NCBI RefSeq assembly: GCF_029624655.1 | Contig: NZ_JARRSA010000013.1 | Span: 1-64,000 of the forward strand | Direction: 5' to 3' | From: Roseicyclus salinarum | Lineage (GTDB): Bacteria > Pseudomonadota > Alphaproteobacteria > Rhodobacterales > Rhodobacteraceae | DNA: 64,000 nucleotides | In this document: piece by piece, positions 19,266-27,876 of the stretch | Numbering within the stretch: position 1 is the stretch's first letter | Layout: every line of letters starts with the position of its first letter | The notes under the pieces: generated by a model | Told to the model about the DNA's origin: nothing | Databases searched by the model: none | The model's input: only the letters and a program-made list of their open reading frames with translations | Made by a program: the position numbers and the translations under genes

Positions 19266-20276
19266 ATGGACGTTCTCAACGCCTTCGTGGCGCTCATGAA
19301 TTTCGTCATCATTCCCGCCACGGCATACGGCGCCCAGCTTGCGCTCGGCGCTCTGGGCGTGACGCTGATCTACGGGATCCTGCGCTTCTCGAACTTCGCA
19401 CATGGCGACACGATGGCCTTCGGCGCGATGGTGACGATCCTCGTGACATGGGCGCTGCAGGGCATGGGCGTGAACCTCGGGCCCTTGCCCACCGCGCTGC
19501 TGGCGCTGCCCGTCGGCATCGCAGCGACCGGGCTTCTGGTCCTGGCCACGGACCGGGTGATCTACCGTTTCTACCGCGAACAGAAGGCCAAGCCGATCAT
19601 CTTCGTGATCGCCTCGATCGGGGTGATGTTCCTGCTGAACGGCATCGTGCGCTTCATCATCGGGGTGGACGACCAGCGCTTCACCGACGGCGAGCGGTTC
19701 ATCATCTCGGCGCGCACCTTCCGCGACATGACCGGCCTCGACGAGGGTCTCGCCTTCCGCACCACGCAGGGGCTGACCATCGTGGTGGCGCTGATCGCGG
19801 TGGCGCTGCTGTTCTGGTTCCTCAACCGGACCCGCACAGGCAAGGCGATGCGCGCCTTTTCCGACAACGAGGACCTCGCGCTTCTGTCGGGGATCAACCC
19901 CGAGCGGGTCGTGATGATCACATGGCTGATCGTGGCCGCGCTGGCCTGCACGGCGGGCGTGCTCTACGGCCTCGACAAGAGCTTCAAGCCCTTCACCTAC
20001 TTCCAGCTCCTGCTGCCGATCTTCGCCTCCGCGATCGTCGGCGGCCTCGGCAACCCGGTGGGCGCGATCCTGGGCGGGTTCCTCATCGCCTTCTCCGAGG
20101 TCGGCGTGACCTACGCCTTCCGCAAGGTCGTGACCTATCTCGCCCCCGGCGACTGGGAGCCGTCGGGCCTCCTGCAGCTTCTGTCCACCGACTACAAGTT
20201 CGCGGTCAGCTTCGGGATCCTGCTGATCGTGCTGCTGTTCCGGCCCACCGGCATCATGAAGGGGAAATCGGTATGA
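19266..20276 (+). CDS. ABC transporter permease, LivH type
   Basis: A 336-residue inner-membrane permease of the LivH group with roughly eight hydrophobic segments. Typical blocks are GALGVTLIYGILRFSNFAHGD near the N-terminus and FASAIVGGLGNPVGAILGGF toward the C-terminus. I chose the ATG at 19266, with GAGGAG about 10 bases upstream. The stop overlaps the LivM-type start (ATGA). It forms the translocation channel with LivM. Confidence 0.93.
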   Translation: MDVLNAFVALMNFVIIPATAYGAQLALGALGVTLIYGILRFSNFAHGDTMAFGAMVTILVTWALQGMGVNLGPLPTALLALPVGIAATGLLVLATDRVIYRFYREQKAKPIIFVIASIGVMFLLNGIVRFIIGVDDQRFTDGERFIISARTFRDMTGLDEGLAFRTTQGLTIVVALIAVALLFWFLNRTRTGKAMRAFSDNEDLALLSGINPERVVMITWLIVAALACTAGVLYGLDKSFKPFTYFQLLLPIFASAIVGGLGNPVGAILGGFLIAFSEVGVTYAFRKVVTYLAPGDWEPSGLLQLLSTDYKFAVSFGILLIVLLFRPTGIMKGKSV

Positions 20277-21583
20277 CGCGCAGCCTCGACATGCGGGCCG
20301 TGGCCCTTTTCGCGCTGGTGGGACTCCTGTTCGTCGGGACCGGCTTCGTCCAGTCCTGGAACACCTCGCTCACGATCTTCAACATGGGCCTCGTCAGCGC
20401 GATCATGGCGCTCGGCGTGAACATGCAGTGGGGCTATGCTGGCCTCTTCAACGTGGGCGTGATGGGCTTCGTCGCGCTCGGCGGGCTTGCGGCCGTCCTG
20501 GTCGCGATGCCGCCCGTCGAGGACGCATGGGCCGCGGGCGGGGTGCAGGTGCTTCTGGGCCTCGTCCTGGGGGCCGCCACGATCGTCGCGGCGATCCTTG
20601 CATATACGCGCCTGCCCGCGGGGCGGCTGCGCGTCCTCGCGATGCTCGTGATCCTCGTCGGCGGTTTCTTCCTCTATCGCGCGGTCTTCGACGGCGGCGT
20701 GGACGCGGTGGAGAGCGTGAACCCGGCCGCGACCGGCTATCTCGGCGGCCTCGGCCTGCCCGTCCTGCTTGCGTGGCCGGTGGGCGGGCTTCTGGCGGCG
20801 GGCGCGGCTTGGATCATCGGCAAGACGGCGCTGGGGCTACGGTCCGACTACCTCGCCATCGCAACGCTCGGCATCGCCGAGATCATCATCGCGGTCCTCA
20901 AGAACGAGGACTGGCTGGCGCGGGGCGTCAAGAACGTCACCGGCATTCCGCGTCCCGTGCCCTACGAGGTCGACCTCCAGCAATCCGAAAGCTTCCTCGC
21001 CTTCGCCGGACGCATCGGCGCGGATCCGGTCACCTTCTCGTCGATCACGGTCAAGCTCAGCTACGCCGCTCTGTTCCTCGTGGTGCTGCTGGCGCTGATC
21101 TGGTTCACCGAGAAGGCGCTGAACTCGCCCTGGGGCCGCATGATGCGCGCGATCCGCGACAACGAGACGGCGGCCGAGGCGATGGGCAAGGACGTCAAGG
21201 CGCGGCACCTTCAGGTCTTCGTGCTGGGCTCGGCCGTCTGCGGCCTCGCGGGGGCGATGATGACGACGCTCGACAGCCAGCTCGTGCCCGGCACCTACCA
21301 GCCGCTCCGCTTCACCTTCCTCGTCTGGGTCATGGTGATCGTCGGCGGCTCGGGAAACAACTGGGGCGCGGTGCTGGGCGGCTTCCTGATCTGGTGGCTC
21401 TGGATCATGGTCGAGCCGCTGGGCATGGGGCTGATGCAGATCGTCACGGCGGGGCTGGACGAGGGTTCGTGGCTGCGCGGCCACCTGATCGACTCGGCCG
21501 CCTACATGCGGCTCTTCACGATGGGTCTCGTGCTGCTTCTGGTCCTGCGCTTCAGCCCGCGCGGCCTGATCCCCGAACGCTGA
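20273..21583 (+). CDS. ABC transporter permease, LivM type
   Basis: A 436-residue LivM-type permease, longer than the usual 310-360. The core blocks ALGVNMQWGYAGLFNVGVMGF near residue 50, GLRSDYLAIATLGIAEI and GRMMRAIRDNETAAEAMG are conserved, with VIVGGSGNNWGAVLGG toward the end. The extra length comes mainly from an inserted hydrophobic section around residues 80-180 and a loop before the last helices. It ends the transporter operon and converges on the enoyl-CoA hydratase gene. Confidence 0.92.
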   Translation: MTRSLDMRAVALFALVGLLFVGTGFVQSWNTSLTIFNMGLVSAIMALGVNMQWGYAGLFNVGVMGFVALGGLAAVLVAMPPVEDAWAAGGVQVLLGLVLGAATIVAAILAYTRLPAGRLRVLAMLVILVGGFFLYRAVFDGGVDAVESVNPAATGYLGGLGLPVLLAWPVGGLLAAGAAWIIGKTALGLRSDYLAIATLGIAEIIIAVLKNEDWLARGVKNVTGIPRPVPYEVDLQQSESFLAFAGRIGADPVTFSSITVKLSYAALFLVVLLALIWFTEKALNSPWGRMMRAIRDNETAAEAMGKDVKARHLQVFVLGSAVCGLAGAMMTTLDSQLVPGTYQPLRFTFLVWVMVIVGGSGNNWGAVLGGFLIWWLWIMVEPLGMGLMQIVTAGLDEGSWLRGHLIDSAAYMRLFTMGLVLLLVLRFSPRGLIPER

Positions 21584-21637
21584 GGAAGCGGGCGCTGCGC
21601 GGCCCGCGCGCGATCGCGGGCCTGCGCGCTCGCGCGC

Positions 21638-22414
21638 TCAGCGCCCCTCGAACCGCGCGGGGCGTTTCTCGATGAAGGCCATCACGCCTTCCTTGAAGTC
21701 GCGCGTGCGGCCGCATTCGCCCTGAAGCTTCCCTTCCAGCAGAAGCTGCTCCTGCAGGTCGTTGCCGAAGCTCGCCTGCATCGCCTGCTTCACGCGCTTG
21801 TAGGCCTCGGTCGGACCCTCGGCGAGGTGTGCGGCCCGGCCGCGCCAGACTTCCTCGAAGCGCGCGTCCTCGACGGCCTCCCAGATCATGCCCCAGGACG
21901 CGGCCTGTTCGGCACTGATCTTGTCGGCGAACAGCGCCGCGCCCATGGCCCGTGCGAGGCCGATCTGGCGCGGCAGCACCCAGGTGCCGCCCGCGTCGGG
22001 GATCAGGCCGATGCGACTGAAGGCCTGGATGAAGCTTGCCGATTGCGCCGCGATCACCACGTCCGCCACGAGCGCGAGGTTCGCGCCCGCGCCGGCGGCT
22101 GTGCCGTTCACGGCGGCGATCACCGGCGCCGGGCAATCGACCACGGCGCGCAGCATGGGAATGTATTCGTCGCGCAGCGTCCGCTCGAGGTTGATGCTGC
22201 CCACGTTCGCCCGGTCGCCGAGGTCCTGCCCCGAACAGAAGGCGCGCCCCTCGCCCGTCAGGACGACCACGCGCGCCTCGTTGCCGGCCGTGCCGATGGC
22301 GTGGGTGATCTCGGCCCGCATCTGCGTGTTGAGGGCGTTCATCACGTCGGGCCTGCGCAGGGTGACGACCGCGACGCCGCCGTCATCCTCGCGCGTGATG
22401 GTTTCGTATTCCAT
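21638..22414 (-). CDS. Enoyl-CoA hydratase/isomerase family protein, PaaG-like
   Basis: A 258-residue crotonase-fold enzyme. It shows the oxyanion-hole segments GRAFCSGQDLGD near residue 60 and NGTAAGAGANLAL near residue 105, and the DAGGTWVLPRQIGLARA stretch. Its pattern is close to PaaG, the isomerase that converts epoxy-phenylacetyl-CoA to an oxepin in phenylacetate breakdown. A PaaE-like reductase lies at the far end of the window, but 40 kb separate them, so a plain fatty-acid hydratase role remains possible. The ATG at 22414 is preceded by GGGGATG. Confidence 0.85.
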   Translation of the reverse strand: MEYETITREDDGGVAVVTLRRPDVMNALNTQMRAEITHAIGTAGNEARVVVLTGEGRAFCSGQDLGDRANVGSINLERTLRDEYIPMLRAVVDCPAPVIAAVNGTAAGAGANLALVADVVIAAQSASFIQAFSRIGLIPDAGGTWVLPRQIGLARAMGAALFADKISAEQAASWGMIWEAVEDARFEEVWRGRAAHLAEGPTEAYKRVKQAMQASFGNDLQEQLLLEGKLQGECGRTRDFKEGVMAFIEKRPARFEGR

Positions 22415-22489
22415 GGGACATCCCCGCCGTTGCCGTTGCGGGTCGGACACTAGCAGAGCGGCGCGGAAGGGGAAGCTCCCGACGCTGCG

Positions 22490-22948
22490 TCACTCGCGCA
22501 GGATTTCGCGAAGCCGCGCGGTCTCGTCCTCGGTCAGCGCGGTTTCCGTCGGCGCTTCGGCGCGGCCCCGGCGACGGATGTAGACGGCCGACAGGCCAAG
22601 GCCGAGCAGCAGAAGAACCGGCGCCGCCAGCCAGAGCGCGATTGTGGAGCCCTGCATCGGCGGACGCAGAAGGACGTATTCGCCGTAGCGGTCGACGATG
22701 TAGGAGACCACCTCGTCGTTCGTGTCGCCCTCCATGAGGCGCTCGCGCACCAGTATCCGGAGGTCACGGGCGAGCTCCGCGTTCGATTCGTCGATGGACT
22801 CGTTTCGGCACACGAGGCAGCGAAGCCCGCCCGAGATATCGCGGGCACGCTCCTCGAGGACGGGATCGCCGAGCACCTCGTCGGGCTGAACGGCGAAGGA
22901 CGGCGTCGCCAGCGACAGCGCCAGAAGGGCTGCGGCGAGCCACCTCAT
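22490..22948 (-). CDS. ccmH: Cytochrome c maturation protein CcmH
   Basis: A 152-residue CcmH/CycL protein of the system I cytochrome c biogenesis pathway. It has a signal peptide (LAAALLALSLATPSFA), the redox motif LRCLVCRNESIDES near residue 43, and one C-terminal membrane helix (IALWLAAPVLLLLGLGLSAVY). It reduces the apocytochrome CXXCH cysteines and works with CcmF. Its start overlaps the ccmF stop (ATGA). Confidence 0.95.
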   Translation of the reverse strand: MRWLAAALLALSLATPSFAVQPDEVLGDPVLEERARDISGGLRCLVCRNESIDESNAELARDLRILVRERLMEGDTNDEVVSYIVDRYGEYVLLRPPMQGSTIALWLAAPVLLLLGLGLSAVYIRRRGRAEAPTETALTEDETARLREILRE

Positions 22949-24930
22949 TCCGCGGGCACCCCTTGGGGCGGGGCGGCCTTGCCCGCGCCCGCGGCGACCC
23001 GGTAGCGACGGTCCGACAGGCTGAGCGTCCCGCCAAGCGCCATGATGATCGTGCCGCCCCAGATCCAGTTGGCGAAGGGCTTGATCCACGTCCTGACGGC
23101 CCAGCCGCCATTGTCCTGCGGATCGCCCAGCGTGACGTAGACATCGCGCGTGAAGCCGTTGTCGATCCCGGCTTCGGTCGTGGGCATTCCGGCGACAGGG
23201 TAGATGCGCCGCTCGGGCGTCAGGCTCGCGACGAGGCGCCCGCCATCAGCCTCGCGCACGTCGATCGTGGCGATCGTCGATATGAAGTTCGGGCCGCGCA
23301 CGTTCTCGTCCACGCGGACAAGTTCGACCTCGTAGGCTCCGACGCGGTAGGCCTGCCCCTCCTGTGCGACGCGGATGTCCTCGACCTGGTAGCCGGTCAG
23401 GGCCACGACACCGAACATCGTGACGCCGAGCCCGGCATGGGCGACCGTCTTGCCCCAGTCGGCGCGAGGCAGGCGGGTCATGCGAGACAGGCGGCCCGCG
23501 ACGCCTCCGCGGCCGGTGCGGGACCACAGATCGACCATCGCGCCCGCCACCAGCCAGACCGACAGGCTGACGCCGATGGGCGCAAGCGCCGAGTGGCCGG
23601 TGAACATGGCCCAGGCCAGGAGGCCGCAGGCCAGCGCGAGGACGAGCGCGGGCACCAGCGCGCGCAACGGCCGGTCGAGGCCCGCGCGCTTCCACGGCAG
23701 CATCGCCCCGATGGGCAGCGCCACGGCAAGCGCGAAGACGAAGGGCGTGAAGGCCGCGTTGAAGAAGGGCGGCCCCACCGACAGCGTCCGGTCGAAGAAC
23801 ATCTCGGCGATCAGCGGCCAGATCGTGCCGATGAAAACCACGAAGGTGGAGACCGCGAGAAGCAGGTTGTTCACCACGAGGCCGGACTCGCGGCTGACGG
23901 TCGAAAAGACGCCCTTGGCCTCCATCGCGCCTGCGCGCAGCGCGAAAAGAAGCAGTGCGCCGCCCATGAAGACGCCGAGGATCATCAGGATGAAGACGCC
24001 GCGCTCGGGGTCGTTGGCGAAGGCGTGAACCGAGGTCAGGACGCCCGATCGGACAATGAACGTCCCGATGAGGGAGAAGCCGAAGGCGAGGATCGCAAGG
24101 AGGATGGTCCAAGACTTCAGGGCCTCGCGCTTTTCCACCACGATGGCCGAATGGAGGAGCGCGGCCGCTATGAGCCACGGCATGAACGAGGCGTTCTCGA
24201 CCGGATCCCAGAACCAGAACCCGCCCCAGCCAAGCTCGTAATAGGCCCACCACGACCCGAGGCCGATGCCGATGGTCAGGAACACCCATGCCGCAAGCGT
24301 CCATGGCCGCACCCAGCGGCCCCACGCGGCGTCGACGCGCCCCTCGATCAGGGCGGCGACGGCGAAGGAGAAGGCCATCGAAAGGCCGACATAGCCGAGG
24401 TAGAGGAACGGCGGGTGGAACGCGAGGCCAGGGTCCTGCAAAAGCGGGTTCAGGTCCTGCCCGTCGAAGGGCGGCTGCGCGACGCGCAGGAACGGGTTCG
24501 AGGTGAACAGGATGAAGGCGAAGAACGCCGCTGCGACCGAAGACTGCACGGCGAGCACGCGCGCCTTGAGCGTCGGCGGCAGGTTCTGCCCGAACCACGC
24601 GGCGCAGGCCCCGAAGAGCGTCAGGATCAGGACCCACAGAAGCAGCGAGCCCTCGTGGTTCCCCCAGACGCCGGTGATCTTGTAGAGAAGCGGCTTGGCG
24701 GTGTGCGAGTTCGCGATGACGAGGCTGAGCGAGAAGTCCGAGGTCACGAACGCGTAGGTCAGCGCCGCGAAACTGAAGGCGGTCAGAAGGAACTGCGTGG
24801 TCGCCGCGGGCTCCGCGACAGCCATCCATGAGGGCCGGTTCTGGGCCGCGCCCACCAGGGGCACGATCATCTGGAAGATCGCCACCATGAAGGCGAGGAT
24901 CAGCGCGAAGTGTCCGAGTTCTACGATCAT
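22945..24930 (-). CDS. ccmF: Cytochrome c heme lyase subunit CcmF
   Basis: A 661-residue polytopic membrane protein of the CcmF family, which with CcmH ligates heme to apocytochromes c at the periplasmic face. About fifteen hydrophobic helices are visible. The tryptophan-rich WWD domain is clear (ELGWGGFWFWDPVENASF), and conserved histidines occur in GVWGNHEGSLLLW and FHPPFLYLGYVG. The ATG at 24930 gives a normal N-terminus MIVELGHFALIL. Other ccm genes (A-E, G) are not in the window. Confidence 0.95.
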   Translation of the reverse strand: MIVELGHFALILAFMVAIFQMIVPLVGAAQNRPSWMAVAEPAATTQFLLTAFSFAALTYAFVTSDFSLSLVIANSHTAKPLLYKITGVWGNHEGSLLLWVLILTLFGACAAWFGQNLPPTLKARVLAVQSSVAAAFFAFILFTSNPFLRVAQPPFDGQDLNPLLQDPGLAFHPPFLYLGYVGLSMAFSFAVAALIEGRVDAAWGRWVRPWTLAAWVFLTIGIGLGSWWAYYELGWGGFWFWDPVENASFMPWLIAAALLHSAIVVEKREALKSWTILLAILAFGFSLIGTFIVRSGVLTSVHAFANDPERGVFILMILGVFMGGALLLFALRAGAMEAKGVFSTVSRESGLVVNNLLLAVSTFVVFIGTIWPLIAEMFFDRTLSVGPPFFNAAFTPFVFALAVALPIGAMLPWKRAGLDRPLRALVPALVLALACGLLAWAMFTGHSALAPIGVSLSVWLVAGAMVDLWSRTGRGGVAGRLSRMTRLPRADWGKTVAHAGLGVTMFGVVALTGYQVEDIRVAQEGQAYRVGAYEVELVRVDENVRGPNFISTIATIDVREADGGRLVASLTPERRIYPVAGMPTTEAGIDNGFTRDVYVTLGDPQDNGGWAVRTWIKPFANWIWGGTIIMALGGTLSLSDRRYRVAAGAGKAAPPQGVPAE

Positions 24931-25063
24931 GACGGCGATGATATGCCTGTTGCGATGCCGGGCCAAGTGGATGCGTCAGTGGGGCGCATCGGATACGGTC
25001 GGGGGTGCGGTCGGGCCTACGGCCAACGCGCAGGGCGTCGCCTGGGTTCCGCGCTTGCGGGCC

Positions 25064-26641
25064 TCACCGCCCGCGGAAGATCCCGCCGAGGACGCCGCGC
25101 ACGAGGGCCTGTCCAGATTTCGTGCCGAGCTGGCGCGCGAAGCTCTTGGCGAAGGTCTGCGCCACGCTGTCGGATCGCGACGACCCGCCGCGCGACACCC
25201 CGCTGCGCGCGGTCGAGCCGCCAGCGCGCGTGCCCGAGTAGCGGCGCGCGGCGTTGAACTCGCGCGCTGCGGGCGCCTCGGCCTCGGGACCAGCCGCGAC
25301 CGCTGCCGCCTCGGCCTCGCGCGCAGCCTGCTCGGCGCGCGCGCGGAGGATCTCGAAGGCGCTTTCACGGTCCACGGGCGCGTCGTACTTGCCCGCCACG
25401 GGCGACAGGCCCATCAGCTCGGCGCGCGTCGCATCGGCGATCGGCCCGAGCTGCGACGAGGGCGGGCGGATCAGCGTGCGCTCGGCCACGCCCGGAACGC
25501 CCTTGCGCTCGAGCATCGAGGTGACGGCCTCGCCGGTGCCCACCTCGCGGATCGCATCCTCGATGTCGAAGGCGGGGTTGGCGCGGTAGTTCTGCGCCGC
25601 CTGACGCAGCTCGCGCTGGTCCTTGGCCGTGAACGCCCGCAGCGCGTGCTGGACCCGGTTTCCGAGCTGCCCGAGGATGTCCTCGGGCACGTCCGCGGGG
25701 TTCTGCGTGACGAAGTAGACGCCCACCCCCTTGGAGCGGATCAGACGGGCCACCTGTTCGACCTTGTCCACCAGCGCCTTGGGCGCGTCGTCGAACAGAA
25801 GGTGCGCCTCGTCGAAGAAGAAGACGAGCTTGGGCTTGTCGGGGTTGCCGACCTCGGGCAGCGTCTCGAACAGCTCGGACAGGAGCCACAGAAGGAACGT
25901 CGCATAAAGGCGCGGGCTCTGCATCAGCGTGTCGGCCGCGAGGATGTTGATCCGCCCAAGCCCCGCATCGTCGGCAAGGAAAAGATCGCCAAGCTCCAGC
26001 GCAGGCTCGCCGAAAAGGCGGTCGCCCCCCTGCCCCTCCAGCACCATGAGCCGCCGCTGGATCGCTCCGATCGAGGCCGTCGCCACGTTGCCGTAGCGCA
26101 GCGACAGGTCCTGCCTGTTCTGCCCGACCCACACCAGAAGGGCCTGCAGGTCCTTCAGGTCCAGAAGCGCGAGCCCCTGTTCGTCGGCGACGCGGAAGGC
26201 GATGTTCAGAACCCCCTCCTGCGCCTCGGACAGCTCCAGGAGGCGCGCAAGCAGAAGCGGCCCCATCTCGCTGACGGTCGTGCGCACCGGATGGCCCTTG
26301 GCGCCGAAGAGGTCCCAGAACGTCACCGGGAAGGCGCGATAGGCGTAGTCGGCGAACCCGATGCGGCCCGCGCGCTCCGTGAAGGCGCCGTGCAGCTTCG
26401 CCTCGGCGCTGCCCGATGCGCCGAGCCCCGACAGATCGCCCTTCACGTCGGACAGGAAGACCGGCACGCCCCGCGCCGAGAAGCTTTCGGCGAGGATCTG
26501 AAGCGTGACGGTCTTGCCGGTTCCCGTGGCGCCCGCGATCAGGCCGTGCCGGTTCGCGTAGGCCGGCAAAAGATGCTGTGGCGTGGCGTAGTCCGGGCCG
26601 CCCCCGCCGATGAAGATGCCCGCGTCCCTGCCCTCGTCCAT
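25064..26641 (-). CDS. HerA-like helicase/ATPase (DUF853 family)
   Basis: A 525-residue protein of the bacterial HerA-like/DUF853 group (YjgR type), P-loop ATPases related to FtsK/HerA whose cellular role is poorly known. It has a Walker A GATGTGKT near residue 40, a Walker B LVFFFDEAHLLF near residue 285, and a sensor segment YFVTQNPADVP. The C-terminal 80 residues are a low-complexity Ala/Glu/Arg/Ser linker ending in a basic GGIFRGR tail. The ATG at 26641 gives the usual short N-terminus; longer in-frame starts run into a region holding terminators and were not used. Confidence 0.88.
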   Translation of the reverse strand: MDEGRDAGIFIGGGGPDYATPQHLLPAYANRHGLIAGATGTGKTVTLQILAESFSARGVPVFLSDVKGDLSGLGASGSAEAKLHGAFTERAGRIGFADYAYRAFPVTFWDLFGAKGHPVRTTVSEMGPLLLARLLELSEAQEGVLNIAFRVADEQGLALLDLKDLQALLVWVGQNRQDLSLRYGNVATASIGAIQRRLMVLEGQGGDRLFGEPALELGDLFLADDAGLGRINILAADTLMQSPRLYATFLLWLLSELFETLPEVGNPDKPKLVFFFDEAHLLFDDAPKALVDKVEQVARLIRSKGVGVYFVTQNPADVPEDILGQLGNRVQHALRAFTAKDQRELRQAAQNYRANPAFDIEDAIREVGTGEAVTSMLERKGVPGVAERTLIRPPSSQLGPIADATRAELMGLSPVAGKYDAPVDRESAFEILRARAEQAAREAEAAAVAAGPEAEAPAAREFNAARRYSGTRAGGSTARSGVSRGGSSRSDSVAQTFAKSFARQLGTKSGQALVRGVLGGIFRGR

Positions 26642-26706
26642 GATCGTCACCCGGTCCTTCCGCGCCGACCCGCTGCCGGCATCCCGGAACGAAAATACAA
26701 TCTTAA

Positions 26707-26812
26707 CCTGTTTGCGCCAGTGTGGGTTTCGGTCCTGGCCACGCTGGTCTTCGGGGCCGACTTCCTCCCTGTCGACTGGCCGCGTCCGCCCCCCCCCGGA
26801 CGCGGCCTTTTT
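26707..26812 (+). ncRNA. Candidate small RNA, second copy of the CCTCCC-linker type
   Basis: In the gap upstream of the HerA gene, a TACAAT hexamer (26696-26701) could start an RNA near 26707. Its 5' part pairs CCAGTGTGG (26717-26725) with CCACGCTGG (26739-26747, one G-U pair). An unpaired stretch contains CTTCCTCCCTGTCGACT (26761-26777), followed directly by a strong terminator. The order hairpin, CCTCCC linker, terminator is the same as at 4625-4709, and the linkers share CCTCCCTGT and GACT. This repeated arrangement is the main support. The -35 is poor, so the promoter class is open. Confidence 0.5.
26778..26812 (+). terminator. Rho-independent terminator with a C-rich loop
   Basis: GGCCGCGTCCG (26778-26788) pairs with CGGACGCGGCC (26797-26807) around an eight-C loop and is followed by TTTTT (26808-26812). 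Confidence 0.85.
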
Positions 26813-26875
26813 CATGGCGCGTCCACCGCTTGCGGCGCCCTCGAACGGACGTCGCGGACGGCCCGAAATTGGTCG

Positions 26876-26904
26876 TTGACGCATGATGAAAGCTGCCGTA
26901 GCGT
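26876..26904 (+). promoter_or_regulatory. Candidate sigma-70 promoter for the ialB leader
   Basis: TTGACG (26876-26881, five of six consensus bases) and TAGCGT (26899-26904) are separated by exactly 17 bases. The predicted start is near 26911, about 250 bases before ialB. Confidence 0.5.
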
Positions 26905-26910
26905 CCCCTC

Positions 26911-26981
26911 CAGAAAGTCGGCCAGTCCGACAGGGAGAGAAAAAATGCAAAGGGTCCGCTTGTCGGACCCTTTCGCTTTTT
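26911..26981 (+). ncRNA. Candidate leader RNA or small RNA upstream of ialB
   Basis: The predicted transcript begins with a hairpin GTCGG-CCAGT-CCGAC (26917-26931). A good Shine-Dalgarno AGGGAG (26932-26937) and an ATG (26945) follow, seven bases apart, and then an intrinsic terminator. The ATG opens a 48-codon frame to 27091 that runs through the terminator stem. Translation of it would unfold the stem, so the unit could act as an attenuator for ialB, or simply be a short RNA. Neither is proven. Confidence 0.4.
26949..26981 (+). terminator. Rho-independent terminator before ialB
   Basis: AAAGGGTCCG (26949-26958) pairs perfectly with CGGACCCTTT (26964-26973) across CTTGT and is followed by CGCTTTTT (T-run 26977-26981). 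Confidence 0.85.
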
Positions 26982-27159
26982 GGCTCCCCGATACCTCCCG
27001 CGCGCCACCGCTTTTCCAACCCCGAGCGGCGCGCGCAGCCCCGGCGGAGATCCGCACGCAAGCGCGGCGGAGGCGGGGAATTCGCCCCTGACAGGCGGCG
27101 ATCTTCGTGGTAGCGACAGGCGTCGTTTACAGGCAAGACCATCAGGAAGAGACGAACAC

Positions 27160-27810
27160 ATGCGCCAGATCTTGCACCTCATCCGCCCCGCCGCCGCCGT
27201 GGCCGCGCTGCTGGGCCTGCCGCTCGCCGCCGCCGCGCAGGAGGCGGCCACCGAGCCGCAGCCGGGCGAAGCCTATGTGGCCGGGAGCTTCACCGACTGG
27301 GAACTTCGCTGCATCGCCGCCGCCGAGCCGGGCGCGCCTGAGCGCTGCGAGATGTTCCAGCTTCTGCTCGACGACGAGGACAACCCCGTGGCGGTGTTCC
27401 GCGTGAACGTGCCGCTTGCCCTCGCCGAGGAGCAGGTCGCGGCCGCCGTCATCGTGACGCCGATCGAGACGCTGCTCGCGCCGGGCGTGCGGCTCCGTAT
27501 CGACGAGGGCGAGGTTGCGGGCATTCCGTTCACGCTGTGCGAGCCCTCGGGCTGCCTCGCGCGGATCCCGCTCAACGAGAACAACGTCGCGGCCTTCCGG
27601 GCCGGCGGAGACGTCTTCCTCGAGATCTTCGCGCTGGTTCGCGGCGACGTGGGCGAGATCGGGGGCGTTCCGGTTCCGCTGACCGCATCGCTGCGCGGCT
27701 TCACGGCCGCCTACGAGGCCCTGCAGGAGCGTCACGCACCCTTCGCCGAGGCGATCGCGGCGGCGCGGGCCGAAGGCGCCGCCTCCACCGAGGACGCCCA
27801 GACCGAGTGA
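27160..27810 (+). CDS. Invasion-associated locus B family protein
   Basis: A 216-residue secreted protein of the IalB family, first named in Bartonella but widespread in free-living alphaproteobacteria, where its function is unclear. A signal peptide is visible (RPAAAVAALLGLPLAAAAQ). The mature part has the family's opening FTDWELRC, a cysteine pair in ERCEMFQLL, and a second pair in FTLCEPSGCLARI. The ATG at 27160 follows AGGAAGAG. The C-terminus is an alanine-rich helix. A promoter-terminator unit lies upstream and a strong hairpin downstream. Confidence 0.88.
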   Translation: MRQILHLIRPAAAVAALLGLPLAAAAQEAATEPQPGEAYVAGSFTDWELRCIAAAEPGAPERCEMFQLLLDDEDNPVAVFRVNVPLALAEEQVAAAVIVTPIETLLAPGVRLRIDEGEVAGIPFTLCEPSGCLARIPLNENNVAAFRAGGDVFLEIFALVRGDVGEIGGVPVPLTASLRGFTAAYEALQERHAPFAEAIAAARAEGAASTEDAQTE

Positions 27811-27834
27811 AGCCGACATTGGCGTGACATCAGG

Positions 27835-27860
27835 ACGGCCCGCCCCTCAAGGCGGGCCGT
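27835..27860. terminator. Hairpin between convergent ialB and KAS genes
   Basis: ACGGCCCGCC (27835-27844) pairs perfectly with GGCGGGCCGT (27851-27860) around CCTCAA. There is little T-run on either side, so it may act with Rho or stabilise the 3' ends of both transcripts. Confidence 0.6.
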
Positions 27861-27876
27861 TCGCGTTCCGGGCGCC

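Noticed and set aside
26789-26797. Nine-C tract as a phase-variable slippage site
   Set aside because: It lies in the loop of a terminator, not in a coding frame or promoter spacer.
26642-27142. Upstream extension of the HerA-like gene frame to 27142
   Set aside because: This stretch contains two intrinsic terminators and two promoter-like pairs and encodes low-complexity sequence. The family starts near the ATG at 26641.
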